33,189 bases of DNA from Candidatus Zhuqueibacterota bacterium (GTDB lineage: Bacteria; Zhuqueibacterota; Zhuqueibacteria; Oceanimicrobiales; Oceanimicrobiaceae), in the NCBI GenBank assembly GCA_029262055.1, contig JAJDAD010000075.1, positions 1 through 33,189 of the forward strand. The letters run 5' to 3'. Under the pieces are notes generated by a model. The model saw only the letters and a program-made list of their open reading frames with translations. It was not told where the DNA came from and made no database searches. The position numbers were made by a program, and so were the translations under genes. This document shows, piece after piece, positions 1-6,309 of this stretch (position 1 is its first letter; each line of letters opens with the position of its first letter).

Positions 1-54
1 GCCAATCACCAAAATGTTATTCGTTTGCTGCGGATTCTGACTTGCGTCTTTCAT
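1..54 (-). CDS. N-terminus of a Rossmann-type protein, cut by the window edge
   Basis: Only the first 18 codons are present. The reading is MKDASQ...TNNILVIG, running off the left edge. The ATG at 54-52 is preceded on the minus strand by AGGGAG about six bases upstream, a good ribosome binding site. The end of the fragment, NILVIG, is the usual first beta strand and start of the glycine-rich loop of NAD(P)-binding proteins such as the NmrA/SDR atypical family. The family call is an inference from six residues. The gene lies downstream of the isochorismatase gene in the same direction. Confidence 0.5.
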   Translation of the reverse strand, partial: MKDASQNPQQTNNILVIG

Positions 55-106
55 GATATTCTCCCTTTGAAAGCTGTGCTTTACTAATCTCAACCCATAA
101 GCCTAT

Positions 107-140
107 CTGGGCTGTCCTCGGTCGTAGCAGAACAGCCCAG
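107..140 (-). terminator. Hairpin after the isochorismatase gene, possible terminator
   Basis: CTGGGCTGT (107-115) is perfectly complementary to ACAGCCCAG (132-140), giving a 9-bp stem with a 16-base loop just past the stop codon at 155. There is no clear U-run on the minus strand, so an intrinsic terminator is possible but not proven. Confidence 0.35.
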
Positions 141-154
141 ACAATTTGTCGCCA

Positions 155-916
155 TTAATTCGTAGCCGTAGCCTGCTTGATTTCTGCCACGGCTTCTTTG
201 GTGGTCCAGACCGCGTTCGCGATGAAACGGAAATTCACGAGAGCCGCCTGGTAGCCGTCACCATCCGGCACGACCGCCGCTGCTGTCGCGTCTTTAACAA
301 CCGCAACCTCAAAGCCTCGTTCCAGCAACTCGCGCAAATGGGATTCGGTACACAGGTTCGCAGACATACCGCCGAGGATAACTTTGTCGATTCCGCGTTT
401 GCGGAGCTGCAGCATGAGATCGTTATTTTCCGGGCCGTACACTTTATGCGGATTTGACACGATGGTCTGGCCATCCTGAATGTAAGGCTTATACAGTTCC
501 AAAAAGTCGGCGCCCGAACCTTCAAATCCTTCTAAGCTCAGTGCATCTTTGCGGTCGAACATCCCGATTTTGTGCATTAGGGCTTCCAGAGCGCCTTCAA
601 ACTTCCAGCCTTTATCAGTTGGGTAATAATAGTGCGGTGATATAAAAACCGGAATGTTATTCGCCTTGGCCACTTTCAGCAGCGCCTCGATGTTGGCGAC
701 TGTGTTGTTCTCGGTCACGCTTGCTCCGACTACGCCCCAGGTCACGCCGTCCGGACTCAGGAAGTCGTTCTGTGGATCGGTGATGACGATTGCCGTGCGC
801 TGCGGATCGATTTCCATGCCCGGGTTGGGGAGTTGCGCCTGTGCAATGGATGCCAGGTTAACAACCATAAAACTCGCGGTCAGGATTGTCGTCAAAGACT
901 GTCTTGGTGATTTCAT
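155..916 (-). CDS. Secreted isochorismatase-family cysteine hydrolase
   Basis: The protein has 253 residues if it starts at the ATG at 916. That start is preceded by AAGGAGG at ideal spacing and gives a classic signal peptide (MKSPRQS, hydrophobic core, AQA-Q cleavage site). A longer frame to 976 exists but would bury the signal peptide, so I reject it. The mature part shows the isochorismatase-family triad: Asp in TDPQNDF, Lys in NPHKVYGP and Cys in GMSANLCTESHLRE. Enzymes of this fold cleave amide or ester-type bonds (nicotinamidase, isochorismatase, N-carbamoyl amidases). The substrate cannot be told from sequence. Export from the cytoplasm is unusual for the family and suggests scavenging or detoxification. 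It is not obviously linked to the neighbouring retroelement. Confidence 0.88.
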   Translation of the reverse strand: MKSPRQSLTTILTASFMVVNLASIAQAQLPNPGMEIDPQRTAIVITDPQNDFLSPDGVTWGVVGASVTENNTVANIEALLKVAKANNIPVFISPHYYYPTDKGWKFEGALEALMHKIGMFDRKDALSLEGFEGSGADFLELYKPYIQDGQTIVSNPHKVYGPENNDLMLQLRKRGIDKVILGGMSANLCTESHLRELLERGFEVAVVKDATAAAVVPDGDGYQAALVNFRFIANAVWTTKEAVAEIKQATATN

Positions 917-966
917 TTTTGCTCCTCCTTTGTCAAGGATCATTGTAATTGCGTTTGATTGATTTT

Positions 967-978
967 CGATGATCATCG
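967..978. promoter_or_regulatory. Perfect 12-bp palindrome upstream of the isochorismatase gene
   Basis: CGATGATCATCG is an exact palindrome about 50 bases upstream of the preferred start at 916. Its position would suit an operator for a dimeric repressor. No matching regulator or second copy was noticed, so this is a weak call. The rest of the gap 979-1165 shows no gene or strong structure. Confidence 0.25.
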
Positions 979-1165
979 CTGGCGGTTAAGGCAAGGGGTG
1001 TGCCAGGTGGGATTTCATGCTTGTGAGGTGAAGACAACCTTTTGTAAAAATGGTTACTTAGGAGCGCAAGGGAGGTTCGATTGAATGGGTCAAATCATTA
1101 GAGGAAACTTCGAGATATCAAGGAGCCACGAAATATCAAGGGAAAAAAGGAAGGGCTGGTTATAT

Positions 1166-2212
1166 TCAATTGAGGCTTGGTGATTCATCTCTTTGTAAAC
1201 CTAAAGACCCTAGCAAGCAGAAAGAATTCGCCTGGTTCGCATGGCCCATCCAACTTGCTATGCGCTGTTCCGCATTATCACAAGGATATTTTTGCCATTC
1301 ATTAAACCGTTTCTTGAATTTATGAACGTTCTCACTACTTAATCTCCGATGTGTTCTGAAGATGAGTTGGCCGAGAAACTGGTTGCCGTTTTGAGCCGAA
1401 TAGACGTTGCATCTTGTCGGATGTAAGTTCAGGCGATACTGTTGCAGAAAATCGGCTATTCTCTTTTTCCAATGGTGCAGAATCTTTTTTGAGTTTGAAA
1501 AAAGAACGAAATCGTCAACATATCTGACGTAAGCGCAGCAGCCTAGCTGTTGTTGAACAAAATGGTCGAGTGGATCGAGATAGTAATTTGCGAAGAATTG
1601 GCTGGTCAGGTTGCCAATCGGTAAGCCCTTGCGTCTGTCAAAGGGCGTGAATAGATCGTCTTGTGGGAAGTATGAATTTTCGCCTTCCTGGAAATTACTA
1701 GCGTCAATAATTGTGTCGATTAATGACAGTGTTTTTTTGCAACCTAGTCTTTTTCGGGCCAGGCTTTTCAGGATAGTGTGGTCAATAGACGGGAAGTACT
1801 GTTTGATATCGCATTTAAGCGCAAAGCTATATTTTCTTAGAAATTTCTGATATCGTCTGATGGCTTTGTGAGTACCCTTTCCGACTCGATTGGCGTATGA
1901 GTCAAAAATAAAACTCCGCTCCAACAATGGTCCTATGATATTCATTAAGGCATGGTGGACAACGCGGTCTCGAAAGGGCGCTGCGCTGATCATGCGGGGT
2001 TTGGGATCATAGATCCGAAAAGTTCTGTACCTGCCGGGCTGATAAGTGCTTTCACTGAGTTCATTTTGTATTTGGTAGAGATTTTCTTCGAGCTTAAAGA
2101 AGAACTCAATAACGTAGCTTTTCTCCCGTTTGCCCTTTGCCGCGTTTTGAGCCGCGAGTAAAAGGTTTTCAAAAGAAGCGATTTGATGAAACAGATTCTT
2201 GAAGGTCTTCAT
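1166..2212 (-). CDS. DGR reverse transcriptase
   Basis: A 348-residue reverse transcriptase of the diversity-generating retroelement class. Visible RT motifs are the first catalytic Asp in LKCDIKQYFPSID (D135), the motif LPIGNLTSQ (197-205) and the catalytic box YVRYVDDF (YVDD at 231-234). The [I/L]G-x3-SQ form of the middle motif, in place of the usual QG-x3-SP, is characteristic of DGR enzymes. There is no maturase or endonuclease domain, which argues against a group II intron. In DGRs this enzyme, with Avd, copies the template-repeat RNA into cDNA with errors at adenines. It lies downstream of the TR (2407-2534) and the Avd gene in the same direction. The start has no strong ribosome binding site. 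Coding GC looks lower (about 32-43 percent in three sampled 60-base lines) than in flanking housekeeping genes, which may indicate acquisition. Confidence 0.96.
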   Translation of the reverse strand: MKTFKNLFHQIASFENLLLAAQNAAKGKREKSYVIEFFFKLEENLYQIQNELSESTYQPGRYRTFRIYDPKPRMISAAPFRDRVVHHALMNIIGPLLERSFIFDSYANRVGKGTHKAIRRYQKFLRKYSFALKCDIKQYFPSIDHTILKSLARKRLGCKKTLSLIDTIIDASNFQEGENSYFPQDDLFTPFDRRKGLPIGNLTSQFFANYYLDPLDHFVQQQLGCCAYVRYVDDFVLFSNSKKILHHWKKRIADFLQQYRLNLHPTRCNVYSAQNGNQFLGQLIFRTHRRLSSENVHKFKKRFNEWQKYPCDNAEQRIASWMGHANQANSFCLLGSLGLQRDESPSLN

Positions 2213-2223
2213 CTCAAAATTGA

Positions 2224-2267
2224 GAGCAGGCTTCTCTTTCGAGACATCCTACTGAAGAAGCCTGCTC
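2224..2267 (-). other. 12-bp stem-loop in the TR-RT spacer RNA
   Basis: GAGCAGGCTTCT (2224-2235) pairs perfectly with AGAAGCCTGCTC (2256-2267) around a 20-base loop. It sits just before the RT start codon. In characterised DGRs the RNA segment 3' of the TR is structured and is needed for priming of cDNA synthesis. This hairpin is a good candidate for part of that segment; the role is inferred. Confidence 0.6.
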
Positions 2268-2346
2268 CGGGTTATGTTTGGGTTCACTCCGTCAACGGCG
2301 GAGCGGCCACTGGCAGAAGAACCGCATGTCATGCCCGAACACCAGT

Positions 2347-2368
2347 CCGTTGTTCCTTGAAACAACGG
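2347..2368 (-). other. 8-bp stem-loop 3' of the template repeat
   Basis: CCGTTGTT (2347-2354) pairs with AACAACGG (2361-2368) around a six-base loop, 38 bases past the 3' end of the TR on the transcribed strand. A smaller CTCCG/CGGAG stem lies near 2287-2302. Together with 2224-2267 this makes the whole TR-RT spacer look like structured RNA. Confidence 0.55.
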
Positions 2369-2406
2369 CATCAGGAACGAGCACCTGCCGGGTAGCCGGT
2401 GGGCAT

Positions 2407-2534
2407 GATTGGGGACGCACAACACGAAACCCGATATTGTTGTTCCTGTTCTCGGGATTGTTGTTGTTGCGCTCGGAACAACGCAGGTTTTGTGTATTGT
2501 TGTTCCACGAGCCGCCGCGCAGAGCGCGGGCGTC
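2407..2534 (-). repeat. DGR template repeat (TR)
   Basis: This 128-base segment is the near-copy of the end of the NACHT gene (3301-3428, offset 894). Read on the minus strand it spells the same FGE C-terminus, but with AAC/AAT codons at the variable sites ([16 protein letters not shown]). The two copies differ at 18 sites. Seventeen are at template adenines (17 of 35 adenines, against 1 of 93 other bases). The remaining C/G difference is in the last dozen bases, where the initiation-of-homing element normally differs between TR and VR. Homology stops abruptly at 2534. A frame is open through the TR, but I regard the repeat as non-coding template RNA. Confidence 0.96.
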
Positions 2535-2553
2535 AGTTTGGTTCTTCTCCACC

Positions 2554-2569
2554 TGGCTTTTGCAAGCCA
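2554..2569 (-). other. Stem-loop just 5' of the template repeat
   Basis: TGGCTT (2554-2559) pairs with AAGCCA (2564-2569) across a TTGC tetraloop. On the transcribed strand it lies 19 bases before the TR begins, so the TR is bracketed by hairpins on both sides. It is a plausible domain of the DGR RNA. Confidence 0.45.
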
Positions 2570-2614
2570 AGTTCTGTTAGTTCTGACATTTCTCACTTCA
2601 GGGTGGTAATCAAA

Positions 2615-2641
2615 ATTATAAGTTTTTAGTCAACTTAACAA
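2615..2641 (-). promoter_or_regulatory. Candidate promoter for TR RNA and RT
   Basis: On the minus strand TTGTTA (2641-2636) is followed 15 bases later by TATAAT (2620-2615), about 80 bases before the TR. The spacing is short for a sigma70 promoter. The same stretch also reads TTG, 20 bases, TAATTTTG, which resembles the Bacteroidota -33/-7 pattern. Independent transcription of the TR RNA would fit known DGRs. This is a weak call. Confidence 0.3.
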
Positions 2642-2642
2642 G

Positions 2643-2839
2643 CTCCCATCTTGGGAGGGGACAGATTCCAACTCGTGCAGAGTTAGAATCAGGGGTGGGT
2701 CCGTGGCATGCGGCTAGCGGTAGCACCAACCCCGGTTCAAAGCGCTGAACGCGATTTGAACCTGCCCCTCCGCGCGCGTTGCGCGTTTGGAGGGGATTAT
2801 TACTTGCGAATACTTGCTTCCGGTCAGCAGAATGCAAGT
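2643..2839 (-). ncRNA. Array of six consecutive stem-loops between avd and TR
   Basis: No gene fits here, but nearly the whole stretch folds into adjacent hairpins. H1 is 2643-2657 (CTCCCA/TGGGAG). H2 is 2664-2690 (two 5-bp segments around one mismatch). H3 is 2692-2733 (8 of 9 pairs closing a longer loop). H4 is 2734-2762 (GGTTCAAA/TTTGAACC with an inner GCG/CGC). H5 is 2765-2795 (CCCCTCC/GGAGGGG with an inner CGCGC/GCGCG). H6 is 2812-2839 (ACTTGC-TTC/GAA-GCAAGT, one bulge). H3, H4 and H5 abut almost directly. None is followed by a good U-run, so simple terminators do not explain them. The strand is assumed from the surrounding operon. A structured RNA or DNA element belonging to the DGR is my best guess. 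Confidence 0.5.
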
Positions 2840-2851
2840 GAGAAATGTGAG

Positions 2852-3205
2852 TTAGTTTTTATTCTTGACACCAGGGTTTTTCATCCACCCGCCAAGAAGT
2901 CTGCCTAATTCGACCAACTTCTGGCTGCCAAATTCATAGGACTTTAAATTGATGAAACGCATTTCATAACTTAATCTAAACAAAAGGCGCAGGCGTGCCA
3001 GAGCTTCATCAGCCTGTTTCAATAGTGGCAGTTTATTCTGCCTCATGTTGGCGACAGTTGTCGCTTCGATAAAATCCAAAATGCCGTTTTCCAGTTTGGC
3101 CGCGACGCTAAAACGATAACTCCTGGGGAACTTACCCGTATGTTGCAACAGCCATTTGGAAAAATCATAACCCCTCTTAATAATAAGCATTTCAGCGGCT
3201 GCCAT
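2852..3205 (-). CDS. avd: Avd, DGR accessory variability determinant
   Basis: A 117-residue, almost all-helical basic protein. It matches what I know of the Avd four-helix-bundle family, which resembles the S23/IVS proteins: GKFPRSYRF (24-32), ARLRLLFRLSYEMRF (70-84), then LKSYEF and a C-terminal GRLLGGWMK (101-109). Avd proteins form a pentameric barrel that binds the DGR reverse transcriptase and the TR RNA and are needed for mutagenic homing. The ATG at 3205 is preceded by GGGAGGG at about six bases. It lies 85 bases downstream of the target gene's stop and upstream of the TR and RT, the common DGR order. Confidence 0.92.
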   Translation of the reverse strand: MAAAEMLIIKRGYDFSKWLLQHTGKFPRSYRFSVAAKLENGILDFIEATTVANMRQNKLPLLKQADEALARLRLLFRLSYEMRFINLKSYEFGSQKLVELGRLLGGWMKNPGVKNKN

Positions 3206-3265
3206 TTTTACCCTCCCGATTTCTCATACCAAAAAGTCAAATATAGAAAAAATTTCGATCAGAAA

Positions 3266-3288
3266 CTCAGAGAGACAGATTCCCTGAG
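3266..3288 (-). other. Stem-loop just downstream of the variable repeat
   Basis: CTCAGAGA (3266-3273) pairs with TCCCTGAG (3281-3288) as an 8-bp stem (one G-U pair in RNA) with a seven-base loop. It begins three bases after the target gene's stop and 12 bases past the VR, and the TR has no equivalent. Characterised DGRs have a hairpin/cruciform with an 8-bp stem close downstream of the VR that promotes target recognition, so that role is likely. A T-run about ten bases further along means a terminator is the alternative. Confidence 0.5.
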
Positions 3289-3290
3289 AT

Positions 3291-6290
3291 TCATTTTAAG
3301 GACTGGGGACCCACAACACGAAACCCGATAATGACGTTCCTGACCTCGGGAACGTAGCCGTAGCGCTCGGAACAACGCAGGAACCGTGTATTGTCGTTCC
3401 ACGAGCCGCCGCGCAGAGCGCGGGCGTCTTTATCCCTGTCATACCAGTTTTCCATCCATTCCCAGACGTTGCCGGCCATATCGTGCAGCCCTTCCGGGGT
3501 AGCGCCGTCCGGGTAGCGTCCGACCGGCGTGGTGGCGCCGACGTTGTGGTCGTAGTTTGCCAGCTTCTCATCCGGTCCACCCTTATTTTTCGGCCACGGG
3601 TACTCTCGTAAGGAGCCATCCGGCGTCCGTCCGGCAGCGGCCCAAAACCATTCGATCTCAGTCGGCAGGCGATAAAGGTCCGGGATTCTTTTTAAATCAC
3701 GCTCGCCGTTTTGCGCCGTCTCCAGGCAGGAGAGCCAGAAACAGTAGGCGCGAGCGGAATACCAGCTTATGCCGACAACCGGTTGTTCATCCTGGTTAAA
3801 ATGCTTGTTGCCGTCCTCCTCCGAACGCAATTTTCCCGGCCAGTCTTTGAGTTCGCTGCCCAGGTACTTGTCGTAACCCGAGATGGTTTGTGCAAATGCG
3901 CGCAGTTTTTCCGCGAAAAGCTCACGCCGGAGGATGCGGCTCGTTTCATCCGGCTGATTGTTGAGATAGGCGATAAAGCGGCGGTAGCGTTTGTTGGTGA
4001 CCGGGTATTTGGCAACATAGATATCCGGGACAGGTTCGACTTTCTCTGATACGGAGTACTTGAACTCTCCGCCCGGAATACGAATGTATTCAGCCCGGTC
4101 CTCCTGCTGATTCCGGAATGAAGGCCGCTCTGGAAAAAGTTCCGAAGCCGACATTATTTCTTCAGGAGAGATCACCATCTCTTGCGCATAACTCAAGTTG
4201 GCGGTATCACCCGCATTCCTGGTCACAAAAAGCTCTACTTCAGCAAGTGCCGCAGGTGTGCCGATGGTTTTCAAGCATTCCAGTACGTATCTCTGCTGAT
4301 TGGTGCCCGTAGTTTTGTTATGTAATTTTCTGGCGAGCGCATCAATTTTCTTCTGGGGCGCTTCCCGTACCAGGGTTTGCAGTAAATCCTGGCTCTTTTG
4401 CTGTAATTCTTTGCTCTTTGGGGCTGCGAAAAAACGAGCCATAAACTTATCAAAAGTACCATCGTCAGCCTCACACATAAAAAAGCGCAACGGTTCTTCC
4501 CACCAGTCCTCACCAAAGTGGTTGACCAGCTTTTTGAGCCATGTTTCCTTATTGTCTTCTTTGATGATCTGCGCGCCGGCCAGGTATTCACGAAACGATT
4601 TGTGCCGGAAAATGTAGTCGGTTCCGCCGTAGTTGGCCAGCAGGCCGGCCCGATCGACGAGATTCTTACAGAAAACTTCGGCATCCGGTTGCTTTTCCAG
4701 TGTATTCAGAATGGGCTGCATGCGGGCGTGCGTGTCTTTTTTTGGGGCCTCATCTTTCCCCAGGGTGTCCTGCATCCAGAGCGCAGTGGGTGAGAGCACC
4801 CGTCTGGCTTTGTCCGCAGGTAGTACCGGCAGCAGGTTACGGCGCTGGTCGCGAAAGTCTAGCAAGTAATTAAGAGAAGCGTTGTACAATTCAGACCGGC
4901 TCTGCGGAAGAATGTCACGTTCCTGCCAGAGGATGGCCATGATTTGCAGCAGCATGGGGACAGCGGCGAGCTGACGCAAACTTTTGTTTTTCTCATCCTG
5001 CAGAAAGTCGATGACAGTCTTCACCTTTTCGTCCGCCCGTTCGGCCTGGTGGTCGAGCCACTCCTGCGAGGGCTCGCCATCGTCCGCATAGTTGCGCTGG
5101 AAAACGGCACGAAACCACTTGGTCAAAAAGTCTGACTGTTGCTCAGGGGAAAAATCGCGTACATCGGCGCGCCGATGGTCGAAGCCCAGCTCGACGCCGT
5201 CAGCTTTGCGGTAGCCGGTCCAGCGCGAGGTCACGACAAATTTTGCGTTTTTAAGACCGGCACAGGTGTTGTCGATCCAATCGCAGACACGTTTTCTTTG
5301 TTCGAGGTCGCTGATTTCGTCAAGGCCATCGAGCAGCACCAAAGTCGGGCGTTCGTGCAGCCAGTCGTGAAACTCATCCGCCGAAATAGTGAGCACGTGC
5401 TTTTTCGCCCATCTTGCGAGATTTTCCGGCAAAGAGTCCGGAGTGGCGTCCTTTGGCTCTAACTCCCGCAACGGGAAGTAAAGCGGCAGCACGGGTTCCT
5501 TGAAACCGAACTTTCTGTAGCCGTCACCCGCGAGACAACTGACGGTGTAATATTTCATCAGGGTGGTCTTGCCGGAGCCCGGATCCCCGATAAGCAGCAA
5601 CAAACGGTATTTGCGGAACGTTCGTTTTAAGACATTTTCCGGCGTAGCATATTTTTCGTCTGTTTGGGACTGCTTCATTTTGCCCGGTTCGAAGCGGCTT
5701 TCGCTGCGCCAGGTTTCGGAGAGATCGAGCGAGACAAATGCATCGAGTAAATTTACCGGTACGCTTTCGATATCGGGGGAGCCGAGGATTTTGATGCTGC
5801 CGAGTTCTTCTGCGAGGGCAGCGCGGTAGCGTTGTTCGGCGGTTTTGGCCTTAGTCTCTTGTTCAGTTTGCGCGCGTTCGGCTGCGGCTTCTAGCTTTGC
5901 GAGTTCCTCTTTCTTAATTTGTTCCAGCCGCAACTGCTCCAACTTTTTCTCATATTCTTGTTTTACTTCTAGTTTGGCTTGTTCCACTTCCTTTGTGTGA
6001 CGGACACTTTTTCGGTAAACGTAAACTCGAAACAACAATCCTCCAAGAGCAATTAAGGCTACGACGATGTAGACCAAATCCCTTAAGGCAATGTCTCCTC
6101 CCGTATTCGTATCTTGATTTGGGTGTGTTCTGACTTCTGCTTGAAGGAGTTCGGTACTGTCCAAAACTGACGAATCTGACTTGGCTTGTTGGACAACCGG
6201 GGCAGGCTCTTGCCTTTGAGTTTCCTGCGCAAATAAATTGGAAAAACTGAGGCAGGCCAGCAAACCGAACCACACGTAGAGTTTAACCAT
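3291..6290 (-). CDS. DGR target: membrane-anchored NACHT ATPase with variable FGE/CLec domain
   Basis: A 999-residue protein. Residues 1-22 look like a signal peptide (FA-Q). Residues 70-92 form a membrane span followed by R93, K94, R97 and K100, predicting a cytoplasmic C-terminus. Residues 95-160 are a charged coiled coil. The NACHT/STAND ATPase follows: Walker A GDPGSGKTT (235-243), Walker B LVLLDGLDEI (317-326) and TSRW (354-357). A helical region leads to an FGE-sulfatase/C-type-lectin-like domain from about 735 to the end (IPGGEF, VTNKRYRRF, YRLPTEIEWFWAA, MAGNVWEWMENWYD, LRGGSWN, IGFRVV). The last 43 codons are the VR. Compared with the TR, residues D966, R969, F970, Y977, G978, Y979, V980, V983, V986 and I987 are altered. 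STAND proteins are switch-like sensors that oligomerise on ligand binding; here the ligand-contact face is the part being diversified. The start has a strong GGGAGGGG site, and the gene begins 19 bases after the sigma54 activator gene. Confidence 0.93.
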   Translation of the reverse strand: MVKLYVWFGLLACLSFSNLFAQETQRQEPAPVVQQAKSDSSVLDSTELLQAEVRTHPNQDTNTGGDIALRDLVYIVVALIALGGLLFRVYVYRKSVRHTKEVEQAKLEVKQEYEKKLEQLRLEQIKKEELAKLEAAAERAQTEQETKAKTAEQRYRAALAEELGSIKILGSPDIESVPVNLLDAFVSLDLSETWRSESRFEPGKMKQSQTDEKYATPENVLKRTFRKYRLLLLIGDPGSGKTTLMKYYTVSCLAGDGYRKFGFKEPVLPLYFPLRELEPKDATPDSLPENLARWAKKHVLTISADEFHDWLHERPTLVLLDGLDEISDLEQRKRVCDWIDNTCAGLKNAKFVVTSRWTGYRKADGVELGFDHRRADVRDFSPEQQSDFLTKWFRAVFQRNYADDGEPSQEWLDHQAERADEKVKTVIDFLQDEKNKSLRQLAAVPMLLQIMAILWQERDILPQSRSELYNASLNYLLDFRDQRRNLLPVLPADKARRVLSPTALWMQDTLGKDEAPKKDTHARMQPILNTLEKQPDAEVFCKNLVDRAGLLANYGGTDYIFRHKSFREYLAGAQIIKEDNKETWLKKLVNHFGEDWWEEPLRFFMCEADDGTFDKFMARFFAAPKSKELQQKSQDLLQTLVREAPQKKIDALARKLHNKTTGTNQQRYVLECLKTIGTPAALAEVELFVTRNAGDTANLSYAQEMVISPEEIMSASELFPERPSFRNQQEDRAEYIRIPGGEFKYSVSEKVEPVPDIYVAKYPVTNKRYRRFIAYLNNQPDETSRILRRELFAEKLRAFAQTISGYDKYLGSELKDWPGKLRSEEDGNKHFNQDEQPVVGISWYSARAYCFWLSCLETAQNGERDLKRIPDLYRLPTEIEWFWAAAGRTPDGSLREYPWPKNKGGPDEKLANYDHNVGATTPVGRYPDGATPEGLHDMAGNVWEWMENWYDRDKDARALRGGSWNDNTRFLRCSERYGYVPEVRNVIIGFRVVGPQSLK
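3301..3428 (-). repeat. DGR variable repeat (VR)
   Basis: The 3' end of the NACHT-FGE gene, ending eight bases before its stop codon begins. Against the TR there are 17 substitutions at template adenines: 9 A-to-G, 8 A-to-T and none to C, on the coding strand. There is one C/G difference (3311 versus 2417) in the terminal initiation-of-homing segment. The adenine changes alter ten codons, mostly AAC/AAT converted to Tyr, Val, Gly, Phe, Ile or Asp. The conserved framework residues of the lectin-like fold are unchanged. Confidence 0.96.
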
Positions 6291-6309
6291 ATTGAATTCC
6301 CCTCCCAGA

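Noticed and set aside
917-976. Upstream extension of the isochorismatase frame to an ATG at 976
   Set aside because: The AAGGAGG site and the signal peptide both point to the ATG at 916; the extension would place 20 residues before the signal peptide.
1105-1145. Short direct repeats of ATATCAAGG downstream of the RT gene
   Set aside because: Only two imperfect copies; too short and few to indicate an attachment site or CRISPR repeat.
1166-2212. Reading the reverse transcriptase as a group II intron or retron enzyme
   Set aside because: There is no maturase or endonuclease domain and no intron domain V/VI near it, while Avd, TR and VR are present and the middle motif is of DGR type.
2311-2326. 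A plus-strand TGGCAG...CCGCA sequence with the GG-N10-GC spacing of sigma54 promoters
   Set aside because: It is antisense to the TR-RT spacer, matches the -12 half poorly, and GG-N10-GC occurs often by chance.
2292-2570. A 92-codon open frame running through the template repeat, encoding an FGE-like C-terminus
   Set aside because: It is open because the TR mirrors the coding VR; it has no convincing ribosome site and downstream of the TR it has no family resemblance. DGR template repeats are non-coding.
2734-2790. A tRNA-like T-arm (GGTTCAAATC) in the hairpin region
   Set aside because: No acceptor, anticodon or D arm can be built around it; the bases are part of the 8-bp stem of the 2734-2762 hairpin.
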